A DNA stretch of 5,523 nt from an uncultured Phascolarctobacterium sp. (GCA_900553055.1 USBV01000106.1:1-5523); one strand, 5' to 3'. Shown: positions 1 through 5,523, counted from the first letter of the stretch. Translations and numbers: made by a program. The notes: generated by a model from the letters alone, not told the origin.

Positions 1-162
1 ACAGCGGCGTGGCAGTTGCCGGACCAGGAAACGGAGCTCATTAGCTATGAGCATTTTAATACCGTGCACGGCTATTACGACACAGGCGATATTTACAGCC
101 TGCGTATGCAGCTCAAGCCGGGCATTTTGCACAAGGTAGAGGGCAAGGAGGTGGACTTCTGA
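1..162 (+). CDS. C-terminal end of an unidentified protein (5' truncated by window edge)
   Basis: Frame 1 is open from the first base and ends at TGA 160-162, giving 53 residues and no start. Reality is supported by the junction: its stop overlaps the next gene's ATG (TGATG), and its last codons contain that gene's ribosome-binding site, a typical operon arrangement. The visible tail is mixed and soluble-looking, with a segment rich in Tyr, His and Asp (YEHFNTVHGYYDTGDIYS, about residues 17-34), then a basic stretch ending in EVDF. There is no membrane segment. I do not recognise the family. It does not resemble the end of RNase PH, which precedes rdgB in Bacillus and many proteobacteria. The GYYDTGDI string recalls acyl-CoA synthetases, but those proteins continue for roughly a hundred residues after it, so I do not assign that function. 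Confidence 0.75.
   Translation, partial: TAAWQLPDQETELISYEHFNTVHGYYDTGDIYSLRMQLKPGILHKVEGKEVDF
145..153 (+). promoter_or_regulatory. Shine-Dalgarno site of the deacetylase gene, inside the upstream gene
   Basis: AAGGAGGTG is a full-length anti-16S match. The GGAGG core ends 10 nt before ATG 162. It fixes that start and lies within the last codons of the preceding gene, so ribosomes finishing that gene would reach the new start directly, suggesting translational coupling. Confidence 0.85.
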
Positions 163-1496
163 TGGCTAAGAATGGAAAAAACACATTGGGCTTAGTCTTT
201 TTCCCGGCCTTCGACTGGATGATTTCTCCGGGCCATCCCGAGCGTCAGGAGCGCCTTTTATATACTCGCGACCAATTAGAAGAGGAGGGCTTATTCGATT
301 GCGAGGAAATTCGCGAATATCGTCCTCGACTAGCGGAAATCAACGATTTGCAGCGAGCTCATGTGGGCGTGCCCGCTATTTCCCGGGTAATAACCCCGGC
401 TCATTTAACCTCTGCCGGTGGCTGCTTAGTTGCTGCCGATGCTGTGATGAAGGGCGAGGTGCAGCGTGCCTTCGCCCTGGTGCGCCCGCCCGGACACCAT
501 GCGATGCGAGTTGTGCACGGAATTCGTGGATTTTGTACTGTTAATATTGAAGCAATAATGGTAGAATATTTAAGGAGCAAGTATGGTATTCGCAAGATTG
601 CTGTGGTAGATACGGATGTGCACCATGGCGATGGCTCCCAGGATGTTTTTTATCACGACCCCAATACGCTCTATATTTCCTTCCATCAGGATGGACGCAC
701 TTTGTATCCCGGTACGGGCTTTCCTGAGGAGGCGGGCAGTCCTGCTGCGTGGGGCACTAATATTAATCTGCCGCTGCTGCCTGGAACTGGTGACGAGGGC
801 CTGCACCGTTTATATGATGGCCTCATCAGCCATATTTTGGAGGATTTCGAGCCTGAGCTGATTATTAACAGCGCCGGTCAGGATAATCATTTTAGCGACC
901 CGCTGGCTTCGATGCAGGTTACTGCCGCAGGCTATGCCCGTTTGGCCGATAAGCTGAAGGCGGATATTGCTGTTTTAGAGGGTGGCTATTCCATTGAAAG
1001 TGCGCTCCCCTATGTAAACACGGGCATCATCCTAGCCATGGCCGGCATGGACTATAGCAAGGTTGTGGAGCCGGATATGAGCCTTTTGCGCCGCAGCGAC
1101 CCGCGCTGTAACCAAAGAGTGGACCAGCTCATTAGTCAGGCCGGGGAAATTTACTTCAAACGCGAGGAAATGCAGCAAAGGCTGCTGGCTAAATGCAATG
1201 GGGTATGGCAGCGCCGTAAGCATATTTATTATGACGAAGAGGGCATTCGTGAGGAGCAGGTGGAAACATTGCGTTATTGCGCTTATCGCGCCTGTGGTGG
1301 TTATTTTACCATTCAAACTGCCGCCGAGGGCACACGCTTTGGCGATCAAAGTGCGTTTATTGTGTGCTTGCCCAGAAATATTTGCGCCCAATGCCGTGCT
1401 AAGGCCTATGATGAGGCGTTGCGCGAGAAGAAGGCTGGCAAATGGCAGTATGTTTTAATGCAGGATATTGCTACCGGCACTGTTGAAAATATTTAA
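162..1496 (+). CDS. Histone deacetylase family (AcuC/HdaH-like) zinc hydrolase with C-terminal Cys-bearing extension
   Basis: This is a 444-residue cytoplasmic zinc amidohydrolase of the arginase/deacetylase fold. Family members remove acyl groups from lysine or polyamine-type amines. The core (about residues 8-295) holds the expected landmarks: HPER at 25-28, RPPGHH at 108-113 with the His112/His113 pair, DTDVHHGDG at 150-158 with predicted zinc ligands Asp152 and His154, SAGQDNH at 237-243 with third ligand Asp241, and EGGY at 273-276 with Tyr276 as transition-state stabiliser. The catalytic set is therefore complete. Residues after about 300 form an extension beyond the usual domain, with Cys373-x4-Cys378 and Cys408-x2-Cys411, possibly a metal site (inference). 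There is no signal peptide. It follows the upstream gene with a TGATG overlap and precedes rdgB by 18 bp, so it is likely co-transcribed with both. The substrate cannot be predicted: acetylated proteins, acetylpolyamines or a small molecule are all possible. Confidence 0.93.
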   Translation: MAKNGKNTLGLVFFPAFDWMISPGHPERQERLLYTRDQLEEEGLFDCEEIREYRPRLAEINDLQRAHVGVPAISRVITPAHLTSAGGCLVAADAVMKGEVQRAFALVRPPGHHAMRVVHGIRGFCTVNIEAIMVEYLRSKYGIRKIAVVDTDVHHGDGSQDVFYHDPNTLYISFHQDGRTLYPGTGFPEEAGSPAAWGTNINLPLLPGTGDEGLHRLYDGLISHILEDFEPELIINSAGQDNHFSDPLASMQVTAAGYARLADKLKADIAVLEGGYSIESALPYVNTGIILAMAGMDYSKVVEPDMSLLRRSDPRCNQRVDQLISQAGEIYFKREEMQQRLLAKCNGVWQRRKHIYYDEEGIREEQVETLRYCAYRACGGYFTIQTAAEGTRFGDQSAFIVCLPRNICAQCRAKAYDEALREKKAGKWQYVLMQDIATGTVENI

Positions 1497-1514
1497 GTGA
1501 AATGAGGATTTTAC

Positions 1515-2108
1515 ATGTTAAAGGAATTAGTAGTCGCCACCCATAATCAGGGCAAGGTGGAGGAGTTTAAGACCTTGATGAAGGATTTGCCGATTGAAAT
1601 CAAGTATTTGGCAGATTTTGAGCCCATAGATGAGCCAGTAGAAAACGGTCGTACCTTTGCGGCCAATGCGCGCTTGAAGGCAACCTATTATGCTAAGCGC
1701 TTGGGTAAGCCCTGCATTGCCGATGATAGCGGCCTGGAGGTGCAGGCCTTGGATGGCGCTCCGGGTGTGCGCAGCGCTCGTTATGCGGGTGAAAAGGCTA
1801 CGGATGAAGAAAATAATAATCTGCTTTTGATGAATATGAAATTCCAAGTGAAGCGTACCTGCCGCTTCCGCTGCGCTTTGTGCGTGGCAGAGCCCAATGG
1901 CAAGGTGCTTAATGAGGTGGACGGCATTTGTGAAGGCATGCTGCTGCACAAGCCCCTGGGTGAAGAAGGCTTTGGCTACGACCCTCTTTTTTGGTCCACC
2001 GAGCTGCACAAGGGCATGGGCGAGGCTTCGCTGCAGGAGAAGAATAAAATTAGCCACCGCGGCAAGGCAATTCGCAAATTAGTGGCTATCTGGAGCAAAA
2101 AGAAATGA
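1515..2108 (+). CDS. rdgB: XTP/dITP pyrophosphatase (non-canonical purine NTP pyrophosphatase, RdgB/HAM1 family)
   Basis: This 197-residue cytoplasmic enzyme hydrolyses XTP, dITP and ITP to the monophosphate plus pyrophosphate, keeping deaminated purines out of DNA and RNA. The length is normal. Family motifs appear in order: VATHNQGKVEEF near the N-terminus (nucleotide and phosphate binding, 7-18), ENGRTFAANARLKA at 43-56, ADDSGLEV at 69-76 with the conserved Asp70/Asp71 pair, GAPGVRSARYAG at 81-92, EGFGYDPLFW at 151-160 and the base-recognition SHRGKA at 180-185. The start at ATG 1515 is supported by GAGGA at 1504-1508, 6 nt upstream. Its stop overlaps the next start (ATGA at 2105-2108), implying coupling with the phosphoesterase. 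The same pair occurs as ysnA-ysnB in Bacillus subtilis. No defective motif is seen. Confidence 0.97.
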   Translation: MLKELVVATHNQGKVEEFKTLMKDLPIEIKYLADFEPIDEPVENGRTFAANARLKATYYAKRLGKPCIADDSGLEVQALDGAPGVRSARYAGEKATDEENNNLLLMNMKFQVKRTCRFRCALCVAEPNGKVLNEVDGICEGMLLHKPLGEEGFGYDPLFWSTELHKGMGEASLQEKNKISHRGKAIRKLVAIWSKKK

Positions 2109-2584
2109 AAATTGGTATTACCGGGGACACGCATGGCAGCATGCAGGCGATGCGCAAGCTGCTCAGTGTGACTCCGCCAGTGGATTTGTGGCTGCACACG
2201 GGCGACCATGCAGAGGATGCCCTTTTTTTGCATAATCTCACAGGTATTAATACGGTTGCGGTACGTGGCAATTGTGATATCGTAGCTAATGGGGCCAAGG
2301 TGGATGAGTTTCTTGTTTTAGAAAATTTTAAGCTTTGGCTTACGCATGGGCATAAATATATTCAATGGAATACGAAGGCCGATTTAGGCTATTGGGCGAA
2401 GGAGCTGGACCAGGATATCGTTGTTTTTGGGCATACGCACGTGCCCCTGTGTGAGTATTATGGGAACGCGCTGCTAATAAACCCTGGCAGTCCCTCACGA
2501 CCTCGCGGCGGCTCTAAACCTAGCTTTGCCGTGCTCACGCTGCAAAAGGGAGCAACGCCGGAGGTAGAATTTTTCCAGCTGTAA
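2105..2584 (+). CDS. Metallophosphoesterase, YfcE/MJ0936 (YsnB-like) family
   Basis: This 159-residue protein is a compact calcineurin-like phosphoesterase. Characterised relatives are divalent-metal phosphodiesterases active on artificial substrates, with no settled physiological role. The five family motifs are intact: GDTHG at 7-11 (Asp8, His10), the GD of HTGDH with Asp34, RGNCD at 54-58 (Asn56), THGH at 80-83 (His81) and FGHTH at 108-112 (His110, His112). NPGSPSRPRGG at 126-136 is the characteristic YfcE-type tail. No signal peptide or membrane segment is present, so it should be cytoplasmic. The start overlaps rdgB's stop (ATGA); GGAG at 2092-2095 inside rdgB is 9 nt upstream. The tight coupling to rdgB is a widespread Firmicute arrangement and suggests, without proof, a nucleotide-related job. 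No terminator follows immediately. Confidence 0.95.
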   Translation: MKIGITGDTHGSMQAMRKLLSVTPPVDLWLHTGDHAEDALFLHNLTGINTVAVRGNCDIVANGAKVDEFLVLENFKLWLTHGHKYIQWNTKADLGYWAKELDQDIVVFGHTHVPLCEYYGNALLINPGSPSRPRGGSKPSFAVLTLQKGATPEVEFFQL

Positions 2585-2735
2585 GGGAATAATATTTAAA
2601 CATTTGTTTCGAGTAACGTTTCGTTACAGGAGTCTAAATCGAACTCATTGTATATTGTGAATGGACAAATCATAGAGCTAAACCGCGGCCCAAATGACAA
2701 TGCGCTGTTCTTTTGGTCGCAGCTTTAGAGTTATT
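2585..2735 (+). other. Intergenic region between the phosphoesterase and L,D-transpeptidase genes
   Basis: This stretch shows no convincing gene or intrinsic terminator. It is AT-rich over its first half, contains two adjacent inverted repeats (2598-2627), and has a -10-like TATATT at 2651-2656 with no acceptable -35 box 16-18 bp upstream. A promoter for the transpeptidase is therefore plausible but not demonstrated; read-through from the rdgB unit is equally possible. Confidence 0.5.
2598..2627. repeat. Two adjacent inverted repeats (possible operator or small RNA hairpins)
   Basis: AAACA-TT-TGTTT (2598-2609) is followed 3 bp later by GTAACG-TTT-CGTTAC (2613-2627). Both have perfect arms of 5 and 6 bp. 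The second is not followed by a T-run on either strand, so it is unlikely to be an intrinsic terminator. Position upstream of the transpeptidase gene fits a transcription-factor site, but that is inference, and short dyads also arise by chance. Confidence 0.4.
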
Positions 2736-2747
2736 AGGAAAGGCAGG
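2736..2747 (+). promoter_or_regulatory. Ribosome-binding site deciding the transpeptidase start
   Basis: AGGAAAGGCAGG provides three AGG cores. They sit at workable distances from ATG 2748 (core at 2741-2743, 4 nt; core at 2736-2738, 9 nt) and from ATG 2754 (core at 2745-2747, 6 nt). They argue against the farther upstream ATG at 2694. The choice between 2748 and 2754 cannot be made from sequence alone. Confidence 0.65.
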
Positions 2748-3344
2748 ATGATTATGAATCGCAAAGGAAGGTTTCGGTGCAGCAAATTAGTCTGCTTCAC
2801 AGCACTGATTGTAGCACTTTTGGCAGCACAAATTACTTATGCTGACCAGCAGCATCTAATCAAGATTCATAAGCAAAGCTATAGGCTGGAGCTGTTTGAG
2901 GATGGCTTGGCAGCGCCGGTTAGAACATATGGCGTTGCTGTGGCCAAAAATCCCGGCGATAAACAAAAGACGGGCGATAATAGAACGCCGACCTCGTGGG
3001 GCTCTGCTGTTGCCATTCCTGCGCGCTACGCTGGTGCTGCCGTGGGCGTTCCCTCCGCTCAGGTGCCCTTTGTAGTGGAAGAAATTTGTGATGCCAGCTA
3101 TTGGACGCACGATTTTGGCGATGGCAAGGGCGTGATTGAGGGAGCTTACGGACCGTGGTTTATCTCGCTGGATACGGGCTGGATTGGTATTGGCATCCAC
3201 GGCACACATGACCCCGCTTCTATTGGCACCATGGCTAGCGAGGGCTGCATTCGTTTGCGCAATGAGGATGTGGCGGAGCTCAAGCAGCTCATTTATGGCC
3301 CGGCCAAGGGCGTGGGCACTAGAGTAATAATTACTGAAGATTAA
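2748..3344 (+). CDS. Secreted L,D-transpeptidase (YkuD family)
   Basis: From ATG 2748 the protein has 198 residues. An N-terminal export signal is clear: a basic start (RKGRFR), a hydrophobic core of about 15 residues and a likely signal-peptidase site TYA-DQ near residue 32. The YkuD domain starts right after it and fills the mature protein: GDNRTPTS at about 76-83, and IHGTHDPASIGTMASEGCIRL at about 150-170 with His151 and catalytic Cys167. Family members make 3-3 peptidoglycan crosslinks or attach proteins to peptidoglycan outside the membrane. There is no LysM, SH3 or other wall-binding domain, so this is a minimal enzyme. The start is uncertain: AGGAAAGGCAGG at 2736-2747 lies just ahead of ATGs at 2748 and 2754, whereas an in-frame ATG at 2694 lacks a good site and would add 18 residues before the signal peptide. 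A strong terminator follows, so this gene ends its transcript. Confidence 0.93.
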   Translation: MIMNRKGRFRCSKLVCFTALIVALLAAQITYADQQHLIKIHKQSYRLELFEDGLAAPVRTYGVAVAKNPGDKQKTGDNRTPTSWGSAVAIPARYAGAAVGVPSAQVPFVVEEICDASYWTHDFGDGKGVIEGAYGPWFISLDTGWIGIGIHGTHDPASIGTMASEGCIRLRNEDVAELKQLIYGPAKGVGTRVIITED

Positions 3345-3353
3345 TAAGGCTTT

Positions 3354-3399
3354 AAGGCTGTGCGTTGTCCTTTGAAGTGGACAAATGCACAGCTTTTTA
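3354..3399 (+). terminator. Rho-independent terminator after the L,D-transpeptidase gene
   Basis: GCTGTGC (3357-3363) pairs with GCACAGC (3387-3393) and TTGTCC (3365-3370) pairs with GGACAA (3379-3384). Between them G3364 can wobble with T3386, leaving A3385 bulged. The loop is 8 nt (3371-3378). The stem can extend outward by A-A-G against the T-run, and TTTTTA follows at 3394-3399. It begins 9 bp after the transpeptidase stop, as expected for a genuine terminator on this strand. Confidence 0.93.
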
Positions 3400-3428
3400 T
3401 TGCCAAGGTTTAAGGAAAGGTGTATAAT
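3400..3428 (+). promoter_or_regulatory. Housekeeping (sigma-70/sigma-A type) promoter for the TRAP permease gene
   Basis: A -35 box TTGCCA (3400-3405, one mismatch to TTGACA) and a perfect -10 box TATAAT (3423-3428) are separated by exactly 17 bp. The predicted transcription start is around 3434-3436, giving a leader of about 48 nt before ATG 3483. The -35 box directly abuts the preceding terminator, so terminator and promoter form one compact boundary. No clear operator is visible between the boxes. Confidence 0.85.
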
Positions 3429-3464
3429 GTACCCAATATTGTGACCGTTTTGTAGCATGGTAGT

Positions 3465-3470
3465 AAGGAG
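3465..3470 (+). promoter_or_regulatory. Ribosome-binding site of the TRAP permease gene
   Basis: AAGGAG lies 12 nt before ATG 3483, a slightly long but workable spacing across an AT-rich stretch. It supports 3483 as the start; no alternative in-frame start has a better site. Confidence 0.75.
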
Positions 3471-3482
3471 AGATTTATATTT

Positions 3483-5423
3483 ATGACAGAAAAAAAGATT
3501 ACTCAGGCAGAGCTGGATAAGAAGGCACAGCAGCTTTTGGAGGAAAAGGAATCGGAAGCGCGCATGCGCACCTACCAAGGATCGCTGGCTAAAATAATCA
3601 TCTTTTTGTTGTGTGTATGGGCAGCGTTTCAGGTGTATTTTACGACGATTGGTGTGATTAGTGCCATCAATTTGCGTGCAATGCACTGCATCTTTTTGCT
3701 GCTCTTTACCTTTTTGCTTTTCCCAACCTTTAAAAAGGAAAAGCGTGTGCGCAAGCTGCCGCCACTATGGGATATTGTGCTTATCCTTGCGGGCGTGGGC
3801 AGCTTTGGCTATTTGATTTTGAACTACGAGCGCATCGCTATGACGGGCGGACGCATTGATACGCACGAGGTTTTTATCGCGGGAGCGGCACTTTTAGTAG
3901 TTTTTGAAGCAGCACGTCGTGCTTCCGGCAATTTGGCTGTGCTGGCGCTCATATTCCTCGCGTATAACTGGTTTGGCGAATTTTTGCCGGGCTATTTAGG
4001 ACACAATGGCTTTACGCTAAAGCGTGTTTTGATTACCCAATTTTGGGGCACGCAGGGCGTTTTAGGCACTGGTATCGGCGTTTCGGCTACGTATATCTTT
4101 CTCTTTGTTTTGTTTGGCGCGTACTTAAAGTACAGCGGCTTTTCTAAATTTATCAACGATTTTTCGCTAACGCTTGTTGGCCAAACGCCGGGCGGTCCGG
4201 CGAAGGTAGCTGTGCTGGCCTCCGGCCTTATGGGCATGATTAATGGCTCCGCAGTGGCTAACGTAGCAACTACAGGCACGATTACGATTCCCTTGATGAA
4301 GCAAACTGGCTATAAAAAGGAATTTGCCGGTGCTGTAGAAGCAGTTGCATCCACTGGCGGTCGGTTCTGTCCGCCGATTATGGGTGCGGTGGGCTTCGTT
4401 ATGGCCGAATTTTTGGGCATTAGCTATACTAAGGTTATGCTGGCAGCGATTGTTCCTGCGTTGCTGTACTATGTGGGCCTACTTTTGGCAGTGCATTTTG
4501 AGGCTATGCGGCTCGGACTTTCCGGCCTTTCTAAGGAAAATATTCCTAACGCGATGAAGGTTGTGAAGGAGCAGGGGCACTTGGTAATTCCGCTCGTCAT
4601 GCTCATCGGCTTGATGTTCGCTGGCTACACTCCGCTTTACGCAGCTGTGTTCTCCATTTTTGGCACTATTGCTGCTAGCTGGCTGCGCAAGGAAACGCGC
4701 ATGACGCCCAAGATTATTCTTGATGCCACGGTTGAGGGTGCCAAGGGTGCGATTTCTGTAGGCGTGTGCTGCGTTATCATCGGTGTCATCATTGGCACGG
4801 TAACGCTGACCAGCATGGGCCTGAATATGGGCTATTTGATCCTCAATATTGTTGATAATAACAATATTTATCTCACGGGCTTCTTTGTAATGATTATGTC
4901 CACTATTTTGGGCATGGGCGTTCCCGGTGTGGCGGCTTATGTTATCGTGCAGGCCGTGGCTGTGCCGGTGTTGATTGACGCAGGCACGCCGCCCTTGACG
5001 AGCCATTTGTTCTGCCTGATTTATGCCTGCCTTTCCAATATTACGCCGCCGGTAGCGATTAGTGCTTATGTGGCGAGCGGTATTGCGGGCTCGGACCAGA
5101 CGAAGACGGGCCTGTGGGCAATGCGCTTGGGCATTATCGGCTTTATTATTCCGTTCTTCTTCTTGGATAATCCGGTGCTTTTGGTTGGCGTTGACCCGAA
5201 TGCCTCCACGGCAGCATCGTTGTGGGCTGTGTTTACAGCCCTGCTGGGTACTGCGGGCTTGGTAGCTGGTCTTGAGGGTTGGCTGGTGCGCCGCTGCAAT
5301 ATTATCGAGCGCGCAGCACTGATTGCGTTGGCGCCGCTGCTTTTGTATCCCGGATTTGTGACCGACGCCATCGGTATTGCAGTGTTCGCTGCACTTATAG
5401 CTTGGCAATGGATGAAAAAGTAA
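3483..5423 (+). CDS. TRAP transporter permease, fused small and large subunits (4TM/12TM type, TAXI-like)
   Basis: This 646-residue inner-membrane protein is the permease of a tripartite ATP-independent periplasmic transporter, which imports organic acids or related solutes using an ion gradient and a separate binding protein. A charged cytosolic N-terminus (1-35) leads into a DctQ-like four-helix part (about 36-170), fused to a DctM-like part (about 180-640). Family landmarks are NGSAVANVATTGTITIP at 254-270, STGGRFCPPIMGAVGF at 290-305, MAEFLGISY at 307-315, GMGVPGVAAYV at 477-487 and SNITPPVA at 518-525. The length is typical of fused permeases. These motifs resemble those of permeases that work with TAXI-family binding proteins. 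No such protein is encoded here, so the partner is outside the window and the substrate is unknown. It has its own promoter and is isolated from the transpeptidase by a terminator. Two motifs deviate from the usual GGQIMPP and GMGLPTTAAY forms. Confidence 0.96.
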   Translation: MTEKKITQAELDKKAQQLLEEKESEARMRTYQGSLAKIIIFLLCVWAAFQVYFTTIGVISAINLRAMHCIFLLLFTFLLFPTFKKEKRVRKLPPLWDIVLILAGVGSFGYLILNYERIAMTGGRIDTHEVFIAGAALLVVFEAARRASGNLAVLALIFLAYNWFGEFLPGYLGHNGFTLKRVLITQFWGTQGVLGTGIGVSATYIFLFVLFGAYLKYSGFSKFINDFSLTLVGQTPGGPAKVAVLASGLMGMINGSAVANVATTGTITIPLMKQTGYKKEFAGAVEAVASTGGRFCPPIMGAVGFVMAEFLGISYTKVMLAAIVPALLYYVGLLLAVHFEAMRLGLSGLSKENIPNAMKVVKEQGHLVIPLVMLIGLMFAGYTPLYAAVFSIFGTIAASWLRKETRMTPKIILDATVEGAKGAISVGVCCVIIGVIIGTVTLTSMGLNMGYLILNIVDNNNIYLTGFFVMIMSTILGMGVPGVAAYVIVQAVAVPVLIDAGTPPLTSHLFCLIYACLSNITPPVAISAYVASGIAGSDQTKTGLWAMRLGIIGFIIPFFFLDNPVLLVGVDPNASTAASLWAVFTALLGTAGLVAGLEGWLVRRCNIIERAALIALAPLLLYPGFVTDAIGIAVFAALIAWQWMKK

Positions 5424-5457
5424 TAACGTATAAATAATAGGAAATTGAGTAATAAGT

Positions 5458-5482
5458 AATCAGCAGGCGAGCTGTGATTTTT
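5458..5482 (+). terminator. Weak possible terminator downstream of the TRAP permease gene
   Basis: CAGC (5461-5464) can pair with GCTG (5471-5474) around a 6-nt loop, or AATC-AGC with GCT-GT-GATT with a 2-nt bulge, followed by TTTTT (5478-5482). The stem is short and the T-run partly overlaps one pairing option, so this is much weaker than the terminator at 3354-3399. Confidence 0.3.
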
Positions 5483-5497
5483 AGCAAATGAGTGGCT

Positions 5498-5506
5498 TGG
5501 TACAAT
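5498..5506 (+). promoter_or_regulatory. Possible extended -10 promoter for a gene beyond the right edge
   Basis: TGGTACAAT gives a TGn extension and a -10 box TACAAT (5501-5506, one mismatch). The -35 position (about 5478-5483) reads TTTTTA and is poor. Its location after the permease and a weak hairpin fits the start of a new unit, but the gene it would serve is not visible. Confidence 0.3.
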
Positions 5507-5523
5507 GGCCTCAAGGGTTCGAA

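Noticed and set aside
64..96. GYYDTGDI string resembling an acyl-CoA synthetase motif in the truncated upstream gene
   Set aside because: The protein ends about 25 residues later, whereas adenylate-forming enzymes need a full C-terminal domain after this motif. The match is likely fortuitous.
1527..2057. Minus-strand open frame opposite rdgB
   Set aside because: It is a shadow of rdgB, which has every family motif in the + frame.
2600..2728. Open stretch of about 43 codons in the intergenic region, with possible TTG (2648) or GTG (2657) starts
   Set aside because: There is no ATG and no ribosome-binding site at a suitable distance; AGGAG at 2628-2632 is too far from either start. An open run of this length is expected by chance.
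2694..2747. Longer N-terminus for the L,D-transpeptidase starting at ATG 2694
   Set aside because: No good ribosome-binding site precedes it, and the extra 18 residues would sit ahead of a normal signal peptide. ATG 2748 or 2754 follows a purine-rich site.
3457..3486. Nine-residue leader frame whose TGA overlaps the TRAP permease ATG
   Set aside because: There is no ribosome-binding site before its ATG and no regulatory codon pattern; the overlap is probably chance.
2856..3686. Minus-strand open frame (276 codons) spanning the transpeptidase, terminator and TRAP promoter
   Set aside because: It crosses a strong + strand terminator and promoter and two well-supported genes, and its translation shows no recognisable motif.
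4479..5408. Long open frame on the minus strand (309 codons) opposite the TRAP permease gene
   Set aside because: Its composition is rich in His, Arg, Asn and Gln with no domain, typical of the reverse complement of a hydrophobic membrane protein gene. The + strand gene has clear family motifs over the same bases.
5496..5523. tRNA-like GGGTTCGAA at the right edge, with TGGTA nearby and ACCA on the opposite strand
   Set aside because: On the + strand the D-loop-like and T-loop-like elements are too close together. On the - strand the distance from TTCGA to CCA is 3 nt too long. No acceptor stem can be formed.

Overview
The window is a compact stretch of bacterial chromosome with every recognisable gene on the + strand. 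Strong Shine-Dalgarno sequences (AAGGAGG type), a rdgB-yfcE gene pair like ysnA-ysnB of Bacillus, a small secreted L,D-transpeptidase and a fused TRAP permease with TAXI-type motifs suggest a Firmicute. The balanced base composition combined with a fused TRAP permease makes Negativicutes (Acidaminococcaceae/Veillonellaceae type) a reasonable guess, but nothing here proves the taxon.

Region 1 (1-2584) looks like one transcription unit cut by the left edge. It holds the last 53 residues of an unidentified protein, a histone-deacetylase-family (AcuC/HdaH-like) hydrolase with an extra cysteine-containing C-terminal region, the XTP/dITP pyrophosphatase RdgB, and a YfcE/MJ0936-type metallophosphoesterase. 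Junctions are a TGATG overlap, an 18-bp gap and an ATGA overlap, so translational coupling is likely. No terminator or promoter is visible between these genes. RdgB removes non-canonical purine nucleotides; the deacetylase and phosphoesterase have no substrate that can be read from the sequence.

Region 2 (2585-3399) begins with an intergenic stretch of about 160 bp carrying two adjacent inverted repeats. It continues with an exported YkuD-fold L,D-transpeptidase that probably crosslinks or modifies peptidoglycan, and ends in a strong intrinsic terminator.

Region 3 (3400-5523) starts with a near-consensus housekeeping promoter (TTGCCA, 17 bp, TATAAT) whose -35 box touches the terminator's T-tract. 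It drives a 646-residue TRAP permease in which the small (DctQ-like) and large (DctM-like) membrane subunits are fused. Its solute-binding protein is not in the window. The last 100 bp contain a weak terminator-like hairpin and a possible extended -10 promoter for the next gene.

Overall this is mostly ordinary housekeeping and transport sequence. No mobile element, CRISPR array, RNA gene or clearly new system was found. The most interesting parts are the cysteine-bearing extension of the deacetylase and its position directly ahead of rdgB-yfcE.
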